From assembly GCA_033439265.1 (NCBI GenBank), contig JAVTVX010000010.1, forward strand, positions 7,688,001 through 7,752,000: 64,000 bases of DNA, written 5' to 3'. The stretch is from Dillenia suffruticosa. Taxonomy: Eukaryota; Streptophyta; Magnoliopsida; Dilleniales; Dilleniaceae. A model generated the notes under the pieces. It was not told where the DNA came from and searched no databases. It saw only the letters and a list, made by a program, of their open reading frames with translations. A program made the translations under genes and the position numbers. Of this stretch, positions 10,829-22,080 are shown one piece after another. Each line of letters begins with the position of its first letter. Position 1 is the first letter of the stretch.

Positions 10829-12309
10829 ATTCACACATGGAGATGTTAGAGAGAGAGATTCCAATCATTTTGTGTAATTTAGAAATGATTTTTTCACTGT
10901 CATTTTTTGATTCCATGGAACATCTTTTGGTTCACTTGCCATATGAGGCGAAAGTTGAAGGTCATGTCCAATTTCGATAGAAGTATCCATTTGAAACATG
11001 AGTTTTTTATCTTTTATACTTCGTTATCAAAGCATATAAAATTACTAATTTCATTACATATAATTTTCTAATACATTTTGTTTTATTACAATTAGATTTC
11101 TATATCATTTGAAGAAAATGAAAAATAAGGCACGTGTTGAAGTCTTTATTGTCAATGCATATATTGTGGAGAAAGTAACAACGTTAGAATCATATTATTT
11201 TGAGCCTCACGTTCTGTGCAAGAGGCGGAGAGCGGGAGGAAATGATGAGAGTCCTATTGATTCCAATTTGAAGTCATTCTCAATTTTTAACTATCTTGAT
11301 CGACCAAGTGGACCATGCAAGCGTAGATACTTAACTGGTCAAGAATGGCGGGCAGTCCACACATATATTTTACTAAACTATCCAGAAGTGGCGCCATATT
11401 TCGAGTTAATATATAGTTTTATTAATGTATTTCTTATATTGTAAATTATTTGTGTTAAAATTTATTTTCTTTGATGGTAGGATTTTCCAAAACGTATATT
11501 CTGAAATTTTGACACATGAGTTTGATCGTTTCTGCGATGAAGAATTTGTACCATGGTTTAAAAAATATGTAAGTAGAGAAGATTTCTGTCATGGGGTCCA
11601 AAATCAATGGTACGAACTTGACCAGCATATTTCATAAACGGATATAATTTTCATACTGAAAAATATGGAATGGGAAAAACGACAATGAATAGTGGGGTTT
11701 GTGTTCAGTCATCCAATGATGATGGAGGTTAAAATGATTTTTATGGTTTGTTGGATGAAATCGTAGAGGTAGAGTACCTTGGTCCAGAACTACGGATTGT
11801 TTTATTTTTGTGTCGCTAGTTTGATCATGTCAAATGGATGAAAGTGCATCCACCATTTAATTTGGTTGAAATAAATTATAAAAAATTGTATAAAAGGTAT
11901 GAACCATTTGTGCTGGCACAACAAACGATTCAAGTATGTTATACTTCATGTTCTAGTTTGAAACGTGACAAAATTGATTGGTGGGTTGTTTATAAAATGA
12001 AAGCACGGAAAAAAATTGAGGAACATTGAGAAGACATAGCATATCAACAAGAGGAAGTTATCAATACATTTCAGATCGAAAAATATAATATTCCAACATT
12101 ACGAGATCCCAGCAGAGTAGTGATAGATGTGGATGCAAGTGAAATTCATGAATAAGACGATGAAGAATCTAATTTTGAGACAGATGATGAGGATAAGGAT
12201 GATGATGAGGATGAGGATGAGAATGTTGATGATAATGATATTGAAGAGTCTAATTTTGAGACACATGATGAGAATGAGGATGACAATGAGAATTTTGATT
12301 TTTTATAAC
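10829..12309 (+). pseudogene. TNP2-type transposase gene, C-terminal remnant (DUF4218 + DUF4216)
   Basis: This is the tail of a CACTA transposase gene. At 10,829-11,000 the frame reads like the start of DUF4218 (EMLEREIPIILCNLEMIF, FDSMEHLLVHLPYEA). DUF4218 continues at 11,109-11,410 (KNKARVEVFIVNAYIVEK; SIFNYLDRPSGPCKRRYLTG; EWRAVHTYILLNYPEV). The linker is at 11,475-11,637. DUF4216 lies at 11,750-12,029 (EYLGPELRIVLFLC; MKVHPPFNLVEINYKKLYKR; EPFVLAQQTIQVCYTS; DKIDWWVVYKMKAR). An acidic D/E-rich tail occupies 12,120-12,309 in another frame. Introns probably account for the 11,000-11,100 and 11,411-11,474 gaps. The upstream TNP2 catalytic region is missing: the frame starts directly after subterminal repeats. 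In-frame stops (for example at 11,637) and frame changes show it is dead. Confidence 0.8.
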
Positions 12310-12585
12310 GGGTAAGTTTTGTTCTCTTAATATAATAAAAATCAGATATTTATCTATTTACCGTCTCATTCTTAAATTTATATATTTGATTTGTTAATAT
12401 ACTATCTTTTTTTCCATAGGTCATTAGAGAAGATTTCTTGATATATTGGTGCCTTGTTTCGTCGCATTTAATTTGTCAAATTAAATATGGTAAGTTTATT
12501 CATATTCTTCATTATGCATCTGATGAATATGCAATTTTTATTTTTTTATTTTTGTTAATAATATATTATGATTGATAGTTTCGAC

Positions 12586-13590
12586 GTGGCAGCCATAGCC
12601 GAAATTCTGATGGAAGATCACGCTCTTCACCATCGCAGTCCGCTTCGACACCTTCGCAATCCCATTCCCTTACCGGCAATGTACCTTCGCCTCCCCCTTC
12701 TGTTGCAGGCCCTTTGCATTCGCAGCAAATGGCTAGTAATGTACCTTTGCCGGTCCCTTCGGTGGAACACTTGTATACAAATAGGGAAGACAATCGAGAG
12801 TTGATAGCCTCTTGCAAAAATTTGTAAGTACTAAATTTTAAAATTTCATATGTATTATTTCTTTTATTTATAAAACAAATTATTCTTTTAACTATTTTGT
12901 TTATTTAACATTGTTTGTTTGAAACTTTATGATAAATTTACAAATTCTGTACATGTTATTCACAAATTTAATAGAATAGTCAATAACCATTGGGGAGGGG
13001 ATTAGATGACTTACACAAGCACTCCGGAAGAAACAAAAGAACTATGGTGGAGCGAGTTCAAGATAAGTTATCATAATCAATTTATATATGAAATTAAGTT
13101 AATAGTTTTATAATCAATTGGTTTTTTTCCATTGCAGCGACTATTCACTTGGGACGAGACTGCAGAGTTGGAAGTAAGAAGAATTTTCAAGAAAAAGTAT
13201 GGCGATCACATCCGACACGTTCTAAATCATGCGAAGAGACATGGGAAAAAGCCAAATTGCATCACTGAGCAAAATTGGGGTATGATTGTGAATTTTTGGG
13301 AATCAGAGGAGAGCAAATGAAGGACTGAGCAGAATAAAAAAACTGAACTTATAATTCAGGGGAATTGTCTGCGATGTATGCTAGAGGTTCGATTAATATC
13401 GGTGGATATAGAAATAGATTGATAATTTTATACAACTACTAATTTTTTTAATCTAATTTAAACTATTTCATTATTTCTAATAGTGTTTTTTTATTGTAGG
13501 CCAAGGAAACGAGGACTGATCCTTCATTCATAGATACTTTCACGCGCACATTTCAGAAAAAAAAGACAAGGCTTTGAGTGGGGAGAGAGT
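12586..13590 (+). pseudogene. Transposase_24 (Ptta/En/Spm) gene, 5' exons
   Basis: This is the second CACTA gene, a TnpA-like DNA-binding accessory protein. The first exon (about 12,586-12,823) is Ser/Pro-rich and low complexity. The core exon (13,138-13,320) reads RLFTWDETAELEVRRIFKKK, then HIRHVLNHAKRHGK and NWGMIVNFWESEESK, the Transposase_24 core. It ends in an in-frame TGA at 13,318-13,320. The expected continuation (ELSAMYARGSINIGGYRNR) is readable at about 13,362-13,420 in a shifted frame. A last short exon follows an AG at 13,499-13,500 (AKETRTDPSFIDTFTRTF). The rest of the gene lies beyond the Gypsy insertion, at 24,936. One stop and about one frameshift make it a pseudogene. Confidence 0.8.
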
Positions 13591-14021
13591 TAGAGCAATT
13601 AAGATTTATAATTTCAAAACTTTCAATTATTTAATGAACATTTTCAAGGTTTATTTGAACATATCATAACAATGTAAGAAGATGAATTTATTAGGTTAGT
13701 CTCTCCCAAGTTTATTTTTTTGATTCTTTGATTTCTAATGAATTATTTGATAGAGATTCTCTCTCTCTTTTTTTTTTCATAAATTTCAACTTATTCAATG
13801 TTAATATGAATGTTCATAATTTAGATTCTATATAGTTTTGTAACACCAATACTACGGTATCCGTATTATTGTACTTTTGTTCAGAAATTTAATAAAATAT
13901 TTCTTAGTTATATATATAGAGACATTTTTATTTATTTTGATTTTTGATTTTGGGGTATTTAAATTGAATTTTTTGTATATTTTAAATTTTTGTTGTAGCT
14001 ACGAATTTTAGTGTGAAATGA

Positions 14022-14029
<8 letters not shown>

Positions 14030-14054
<25 letters not shown>

Positions 14055-14060
14055 AAGGGG
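14030..14060 (+). promoter_or_regulatory. Putative LTR TATA box
   Basis: An alternating TA run ends in TATATATAAAGGGG about 50 bp before the conserved hairpin. The 3' LTR has TATCTATAAAAGGGG at the same place (22,270-22,285). Position and form fit an RNA polymerase II TATA box that starts LTR transcription. This is an inference; no start site is known. Confidence 0.5.
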
Positions 14061-14107
14061 AGAGAAGTGCTATGTTTTGAGCCAAAATGAAACACACCCA
14101 AATTAGA

Positions 14108-14126
14108 TTAGGGCTTTTAGCCCTAA
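14108..14126. promoter_or_regulatory. Conserved LTR hairpin TTAGGGCT / AGCCCTAA
   Basis: There is a perfect 8-bp inverted repeat with a 3-base loop just downstream of the TATA-like run. The same hairpin occurs in the 3' LTR (about 22,332-22,350). A longer form (13-bp arms, 1-base loop) occurs in both LTRs of the minus-strand Gypsy element (about 32,695-32,723 and 37,818-37,846). A decayed form is at 905-930. Its conservation across LTRs that otherwise differ suggests a role in the transcript leader or as a protein site. Confidence 0.55.
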
Positions 14127-16764
14127 TTTCTCTCCCCCTCTCTCCCTCTTCCTCTCTCTCTCTCTCCCCGCCTCTTCCCCTTCTCGCGACCCGCCGCTCT
14201 CTCTCTGCCACCCTCCACCGCTCTCTCTCTCCGCTGCTCCACTTCCCCGCGAGCGTACCGCAGCGTGATTTTCCCTGTGAGCACACTGCAGCGTGATCTT
14301 TCCCGTGCAAGCGCACTGCAGTGCAAGCTTCCTCGCGCGAGCACGCAACTTTCCTCGTGCGAGCACGCGGCCTTCCGCGAGCGTACGAGAGCGTGCGACT
14401 GTAGTCTTGCTCCCGAGCGCTTCTGCGCACGAGTGTGCTCCAGCCCGCTAGCGCATGTAACCCGCGAGTGCGTGACTACAGTCCAGATCCCGAGGGCACG
14501 CTCCAGCCCATGTGCGCGCTAGCCTATGAGCCCGCGAGCCCACCAACCCACGACAGCCCACGAGCTCGAGCTGACCGCGAGCCTACTACGGCCCGCGAAG
14601 CCTATTGCGGCTTGCAAGCCCGCATGCTTGCTGACCCGTGAGCCCACGAATCTCTGCGTAGATAACTGACTTAGGGTTTTGATCCAAATCTAAATGTCTA
14701 TGACATAACTAATAAATCTTGTCTTGATAGGGAGTATTGCAGATTTTGGAGTGGTCGATGAGACATTCGGACGAAGGTCTACGCTCCGAGAAAACCTTAG
14801 ATGAGAGAAATGCGATCTCTTCAACATTTGAAATAAATTTTATCAAATTTTGGTTTCAATACCTTTAAAATGTCATATGGTTTGAAGAAATCAGAGGAGA
14901 ATTGAAAAGTATATGATTTTTCAAAGATTTTTCTAACTTATAGGAAAGTTATGTATTTTAGACTTGTTTTCGATTTTGAACGGTTTTAGTTTTGAATTTA
15001 GCTTGATTTTGATTTTGTTATTTACTTATAAATGGAATGAAATTGATGACATTGGTGTATATTTATAAATTGAGAAATTAAGATTTATACAAACTTAGAG
15101 AAGATGATAAACTCTAAAAATAATTGAAAATTTGATGATAATTGTGATAATCTGATTAGGTTGACTTTTTTGGAGATTCGAGAAGTCGATTTGGTTTGAT
15201 TTTGGAAATAAGGAGTGACTACCCTCCCTAGAAAGTGAGTGGTACTCTAATCTCTTGTATGAAATAGTGAAACCTGGTTTTATTGTGTTTTTAATAAAAC
15301 ATACTTTTGATATACATTGTCTTGACGTATAGAATTGAAATTCAAATCGGTTTTGTGATTATTGGAGTGTCGTACTTATGTTTTCTACGATTATGCATTC
15401 ATGTTTGAAATGAAATGAAATTGTGCCATGATTTGAGAAATTAAATGTTTTCTATTCTACCTTTGCATTGGTTTGTTAAATTAAAATGATTTCGATGAAA
15501 TATATTGGCGTATAGATTTGAATTGTTTTGAAGATATGATGAGATGATTTGGCTATGTGGGTTGGATGCCTACTAGCTTGAGATGATATGATGATATAGC
15601 ATTATTTGATTGATTCCGTAGCTACGAAGGGTGTTTGTAGAGGCACGGGTTGCCTAGATACGCTTCTGCTGGACGTATCCGCAAACGTCAGTTTATATGG
15701 CTATAGGTATGGTCGGTTGAACCCACATCAGGGGAGGACGTGTATGACGCCACCGTCTAGTATAGGGCGGTGACCTATTGACGAGTCTGGGTAAGCAAGG
15801 GCTAAGCCCATGGTCAATGTCGGGGTAGAGAGCTACTTTTGAAAACTCTTTGTATAATAAAACCGCTGATGCACCTGTCCTTGGTCATGGTTGACCTTTT
15901 TCCAGGATCTTTTCAGCTTGCTCTATGATCTACTTGATTTTAAATGGATGCATATATGTCGTGTGAATGATAAAATGAGTTCATTTTAGCGAATATATCA
16001 TGATTTACTGTAAAATTTGAATTATTTGTTATGAATGATATTATTTGACACTCCAATATTCACCTACATTATTAGTACTTAAGATTAATCCCCTCACTCA
16101 CTGGGTATCTTCATTGATACTCACCCCTCTTCTTTTCCTCCTCAGACAGAATTATTGTGTTAGAACGACGTTTCAGGTTCTAGAGGATTTGGTAGCTCAT
16201 TGGCGGATTTGAGTATTTTTCGACAGTGAGACTTAAATTAAGTTGAGATATTAGCTCTGCACTTTATTTTTGACCCTGTGAAGTCTTGACCTTGAGATCC
16301 ATAGTTGATCGTGTATTTATTATGGAATTGACTGTATAATTTATATACATTTATTTGCGAAACTCTCATATTTCATTTGCATTGAGGCAAATTGTAGTGT
16401 TTGAATGTTAACTTCAGAAAATTGGTTGTAAATTTTATAAAACTTAGACTTGCTCGGTGTGGCGGCTGCTCATGCTCTAGTTGGACATGATAGTAGAGGT
16501 CTGTGACTAGAATTGTTGGTAATTTACTTAGCCTGGCATTGTTTTGGATGTCTGTTGTGGTTGGTGGATTGTTGTGAGGTCGGGATAACCATTTTATTTT
16601 ATTAATAAGATTATTTTAAATTATACATATTTAAACAGATTTATTTATACATGGGAAACCTCCGATTTATAGGGAGGTTCTGCCCAATTTTTTTAAAAAT
16701 ATAGTTGGCATTCAGGGCAACGGGCGGCTGTTCACGACTCCGGTTTGGGGCGTGACAATTCTAT

Positions 16765-16776
16765 TGGTATCAGAGC
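16765..16776 (+). other. Primer-binding site (tRNA-Met type)
   Basis: TGGTATCAGAGC lies 7 bp after the 5' LTR end. It is the classic plant initiator-methionine tRNA primer site. Confidence 0.9.
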
Positions 16777-17049
16777 GTCTAGGTTAGAAAAAAGATAGTA
16801 ATAAAAATTTTTTCAAATACAGTTAAAATCTCTCAATGTATTAGAGAGTTTCATACAGTCATTTAAATTCTCATATATGACCATAGGCATATAACTGCAT
16901 CCATTTTAGGGGGTTAGATACATGATACATCTAACCCATTATTTCGCATTCAAATGCCTTGATGCATAACTCGAATTCTATTTTTAGGGGGTTAGTTACT
17001 CAGTAATTAACCATAATCCTTGCTTATATCTAATGAAACGGTGCTCTCT

Positions 17050-18310
17050 TTACAGAATTATGCCGCCTAGACGTGGTAGGCGCGGTGCACCACCGGAGAG
17101 TCGTTCAGTGCCTATGGTTTTTAGGGCACTTGAGGCTCCACGAGTACCAGAGGGTGCTTCTTCTACTCACGCACCTTCCCTAGTGCCACCCCCAGTACCT
17201 CCATCGGCTAGTACAGCCGAGATTCCTTTACCACCACTCGATACCTTGTGGTAATGGCAGGAGTGGTACAGTAGATATGGGGCGCAGATGCCACCACCTC
17301 TACTACAGACTTCAGCGATCGCACCTATGGCCGTCCCTACATTTGCGACATCGATTCCTCCTTCGGTGACCAGTCCTTTTGTTTTTACTATGATCGATGA
17401 GACATCGGTTACTTTGAGGCATATCCATGAGCTTACTTTGTTGGTGAAAGAGTCTCGGCAGCTCGGATGCACAAACTTTTCAAGATCCAATGATGTCGTA
17501 GTAGCGAAATACTGGATCAACAGGACTTATAGGATCCTTATGGATTTGGGTTGTCAGAGGAGTTCAGATTGAGAGTTGCTGAGAGACTCCTCGACAGAGA
17601 TGCCCTCTCGTGGTGGGAGATTACCTGTGACAGTGCTACACAGACCCTGCTGTGGGAGGACATTATACGAGAGTTCGACCGCAGGTATTTCACTCCATTC
17701 CAGCAGGACCATATGAGGACGGAGTTTCCGTACTTACGTCAAGGGACTAGATCAGTCTCAGAGTACGAGACTGAGCTCAGACGACTAGCAGCCTTTGTCC
17801 CCGACATGGCTACACTAGCTCAGATGAGGTTCAAGTTTGAACATGACCTCCAATTGAATATCAGGAAGTATATGACGGTGACTCCCTCTTTTACACTATA
17901 AGAGGAGATTGATTCAGCATATCGGGTAGAAAAGATTGTCCGAGTTGAGACTAGACAGAGAGAGAGTTACCAGAAGAGGAAAATTGGGTCGCAAGATGGA
18001 GAGTCTTCGAAGAGTGGTAGGGGTTTTGAACATCCCGGAGGTTCTTTTAGCTTCAGACCAGTAGGACCGGGACAGGGGCCTCCACCATAGGGTTTTGGGG
18101 CACCAGCTCCTAGTATCTCTTCACAGTCTACTATACAGAGACAGTCTTCCTGCTATAGATCCGGCAGCCACCATGCCTTTGGGGCATGTACAGTACCGAT
18201 TACTTGCTACCAGTGTGGAAAGTATGTCATTTTAAGAGTGCTTGCCCAGATTTGAGTCGAGGACAGACTTTACGGGGTCATACTGGTACTTTTGGCACAG
18301 GCCAGTAGGG
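17050..18310 (+). pseudogene. Gypsy gag region (fossil)
   Basis: It opens with an Arg-rich MPPRRGRRG start. The capsid-like core follows at about 17,560-17,900 (ALSWWEITCDSATQTLLWED; FDRRYFTPFQQDHMRTEF; the usual W..F...F...Y retrotransposon gag pattern). A CCHC-like cysteine cluster lies near 18,160-18,250. It is broken. The lineage call rests on the gag start and the LTR length. Confidence 0.8.
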
Positions 18311-18656
18311 AGTACCTGTGCACTCAGCTCTTACAGCTCCTTGGACTACAGCCGGGAATAATACAGTGCTAGGACTGTCGTGATAGCAGCTTATGGCCTA
18401 GACTCGTGTGTTTGCGATGACACAAGAGGATGCACAGACAAATCTTGATGTTATTATGGGTAATCCTCCTATAGATTCCTTAGTATAGTACTTTTATTGT
18501 ATTTTCTATATGAGCTTTTTGTATATCATGATGTCGATATACAGTTTTGACTAATTAAAGTTTTAGAAACTTAACTAGTTTGATATATGAATTTGTCTAT
18601 TTTTCTTCGCATTTTAAATATCTTTAATCTCTTTCCCTTCCTCACATTCAGGGATC

Positions 18657-19105
18657 ATGAGGATATTTGGAGTTGACGCCTGTGTCCTTATTGACACTGG
18701 GTTGAATTTTACTTATGTGAGAGCATCTTTTGCCCGCCAGATGGGTAAATCCTTATTGCCACTTGATGAGGAAATAATGGTTATCACTCCCCTTGGTGAG
18801 CACCTTCATAGAGATTCAGTCTATCGTAGATGTGAGGTCATGATAGGGGATGCGGTACTCGAGGCAGACTTAATTCCCCTTGAGATGACGAATATTGATG
18901 CCATCCTTGGGATGGATTGGCTGAGCAAATATAGAGTTTTAGTGGAGTGTTTCACCAAAGAGGTTGAGTTTCGAAGATTAGAGGGATCCCCTTTGAGATT
19001 CTCTAGCGAGAGGAGAGTATTACCTCGCTGTGTCATATTAGTGATGGAAGCCAGGAAGTCGATATATTCAAGGCTGCATGGCATACCTGGCTCATGTAGT
19101 TGACA
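18657..19105 (+). pseudogene. Gypsy protease region (fossil)
   Basis: This is a retropepsin-type region. It has the active-site-like VLIDTGLNFTYV, then DLIPLEMTNIDAILGMDWLS, the usual hydrophobic-hydrophobic-G-M-D-W-L pattern of Gypsy proteases. The RT linker ([14 protein letters not shown]) follows at 19,150-19,200. Confidence 0.85.
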
Positions 19106-20500
19106 CCACTGTTGAGGGACCGGGACTTCAGGAGGTCCCTGTGGTGCAAGATTTTCCAGATGTGTTTCCCGAGGAGCTTCCCGGATTACCACCAGTTTGG
19201 GAGTTCGATTTCGAGATTGATCTAGTACCGGGAACCATCCTATTTCTGTTCAGCGGTATAGAATGGTACTTGTGGAACTGAGAGAGTTTAAGATTCAGTT
19301 GCAGGAACTCCTATACAAGGGGTTTATTTGCTCGAGTACTTCACCTTGGGGCGCTCCGATGTTATTCGTAAAGAAGAAAGATGGTATACTTCGGTTTTGT
19401 GTGGATTACAAACAGTTGAACAAAGCCACCATAAAAAAATAGATATCCCTTGCCACGTATAGATGATTTGTTTGATTAGCTGTAGGGAGTTACGGCTTTC
19501 TCTAAAATTGATCTCCGTTCGCGCTATCATCAGTTGAGAATTCGGGTTGAAAATGTGCCCTAGATAGCTTTTCGCACCAAATATGGCCATTACGAGTTTC
19601 TAGTCATGCCGTTTGGGTTGACTAATGCCCCAGCTGCTTTTATGGATCCGATAAACTGAGTTTTTCACAACTATTTGGATCGGTTCGTCATCGTATTCAT
19701 CAATGATATCTTGGTATATTCACGGAGTGATGAAGATCATGTTCAGCACCTTCGGGTGGTATTACAGATACTCCGTGAGAAATAACTATATTTCAAATTC
19801 TCGAAGTGTGAGTTTTGGCTTAGACAAATTAGATTCTTAGGGCACATTGTTTCCGCAGAGGGTATTTATGTTGATCCGCGAAAGGTTGAGTCTATACTGA
19901 AGTGGTACTAGCCACAAACAGTTATCGAGATCCGTAATTTTCTCTATTTAGCCGGGTATTATCGCCGATTTGTAGAAGAATTCTCTCGGATAGCCGCTCC
20001 GTTGTTTAAATTGACTCGGAAGGGGGTCAAGTTTGTTTGGATGACTGTTGTGAGGCGAGCTTTCAGGAACTCAAACAATGGTTGACATCTGCTATTATTT
20101 TAGCCCTTCCTACTAATAGTCAGGAGTATACAGTATACAGTGATGCTAGCCGACAGGGATTGGGTTGTGTTCTGATGCAGGATGGTAAGGTTATTACGTA
20201 TACCTAGCGACAGCTGAAGAAACACGAGGTTAACTACCCGATACATAATTTAGAGTTGACAGCCATAGTCTTCGCGGTAAAAATATGGCGGCATTATTTT
20301 TATAGGGTGACCTGCAGAGTATTCATAGATCACAAGAGTTTAAAATATCTATTTACTCAAAAGGAGCTGAATTTGAGACAAAGGAGATGGTTAGAGCTTC
20401 TCAAAGATTATGACCTCATTATTGACTATCATCCGGGTATGGCGAATGTTGTAGCAGATGCTTTGAGTCGGAAGTCAGCATCATCCTCACAGTCGACATA
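19106..20500 (+). pseudogene. Gypsy reverse transcriptase and RNase H region (fossil)
   Basis: RT words are readable along the plus strand: [51 protein letters not shown], and the catalytic [12 protein letters not shown] at the usual F-x-D-D box. RNase H follows, with [15 protein letters not shown] and a clear 81-aa piece (20,256-20,501: [47 protein letters not shown]). It is broken in many places. Confidence 0.85.
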
Positions 20501-20659
20501 GAAAGCCTACCTTTCTTATTTAGTGGGACTCCGAGTCTTGGGAGTTAGTTTGATTAGTAATGATCAGGGAGGCTTACTAGTCAGATTTGAGGTCAGACCG
20601 ACTTTATTCGACCGTATCTGAGAACTCTAGAGTACAAATGAGGAGGTTCAGAGTATTGC

Positions 20660-21980
20660 GGATAGAGTCCGTAGAGTTGAGGGCAGAGACTTCACGATCC
20701 GAGGAGATGGTTTGATAATGTTTAGGGAGTGGGTTTGTATTCCTACTGATTCAGATCTCTGCAAGGCCATACTTGAGGAGGCACACTCCTCCGCTTATGC
20801 ATTGCATCTGGGTGGTACCAAGATATATCGAACCATTCAAGATAGTTATTGGTGGCCTGACATAAAATGGAAAATCGCGGATTTTGTGGCTAGGTGTTTA
20901 GTTTGACAGCAGGTGAAGGCCGAGCAACAGCAGCCGGCTGGTACATTACAACCCTTATCCATTCCTGAGTGGAAGTGGGATCACATTACTATAGACTTTG
21001 TAACAGGGCTACCGTGGACTTCATCACGGCATGACGCCATATGGGTGATTGTAGATAGACTTACGAAATCTGCGCACTTTGTTGCTATTCGTGCCGATTT
21101 CTCTTTGAAGGGTTGGCACGTCTCTACATCGACACTATTTTTAGACTTCATGGAGTACCTATGTCGATAGTGTCAGATAGAGATCCTAGATTCATATCTA
21201 GGTTTTGGCCTAGTTACATGAGGCAATTGGCACAAAGCTGAATTTTAGTACGAGCTATCGTCCGCAGACAAATGGTCAGTCAGAGAGGACCATTCAGACC
21301 CTTGAGGACATGTTGAGGGCATGTGTGCTGGACTTCTGGGGTAGTTGGGATTGACACCTTCTACTGGTCGAATTCGCATATAATAATAGTTATCATGCCA
21401 ATAAAGGGATACCCCCGTATAAGGCACTATATGGCAAGAAGTGCCGCACCCTGATATGCTGGGATGAGGTTGGAGAGCGATGACTCAGTAGTGTCGAGTT
21501 AATTGAGGAAACGAAGGATAAAGTTAAGGTCATCCGTGAGCGGATGAAAGCCGCCCAAGACAGATAGAAGGCATATGCCGATCGTAGGCAGCAATCTCTT
21601 GAATTTGCTACTGGAGATATGGTTTTCTTGAGGATATCTCCTTGGAAGGGAGTTATACGGTTCAGGCAGCGGGGCAAGTTGAGTTCCAGATATATTGGGC
21701 CCTCCCGTATCCTTAAGAGGGTCAGGAGTGTAGCATACAGATTGGAGCTGGCAGATGAACTATCCCGTATTCACGACGTCTTCCATATCTCAGTACTCAG
21801 GAAGTACTTGGCCGATCCTTCTCATGTACTTGAGCCTCCACCAGTTGAGTTACGAAAGGATCTTAGTTTTCCAGTCCAGCCGGTGACTATACTAGATCGG
21901 CAGGTCAGAAAACTGCAGAGTAAGGAAGTTTCATTGATTAGAGTTTTGTGGAGGAGTAACCAAGTCAAGGAGAAGACCTA
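20660..21980 (+). pseudogene. Gypsy integrase region and C-terminus (fossil)
   Basis: It has the H-H zinc part (EEAHSSAYALHLGGTKIYR... WWPDIK), the integrase core start ([32 protein letters not shown]), and the core end ([19 protein letters not shown] near 21,280-21,330). The C-terminal block at 21,619-21,981 carries the GPSRILKRVRSVAYRLELAD and HDVFHISVLRKYLADPSHV signatures typical of Tekay/Del-like integrases. Confidence 0.85.
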
Positions 21981-22080
21981 GGAGCCCAAGGGGGCAATTA
22001 AGAGACAATAACCCAATTTGTTTACTGTTTAGCCTTCTTTTAATTTCGAGAACGAAACTTATTTTTAGGGAGTTAGAAAA

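Larger units (their letters stand above)
13839..16757 (+). repeat. 5' LTR of the Gypsy element
   Basis: It is 2,919 bp, TGTAACACC...GGCGTGACA. Landmarks in order are: an AT-rich leader, a TATA-type run (14,030-14,056), the TTAGGGCT/AGCCCTAA hairpin (14,108-14,126), a CT-rich tract, a GC-rich tract full of GCGAGCGC-type words (14,170-14,650), an AT-rich body, the CGTAGCTACG palindrome near 15,622-15,631, and the terminal ACGGGCGGCTGTTCACGACT stretch. Frames called in the GC-rich tract are not genes. Confidence 0.92.
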
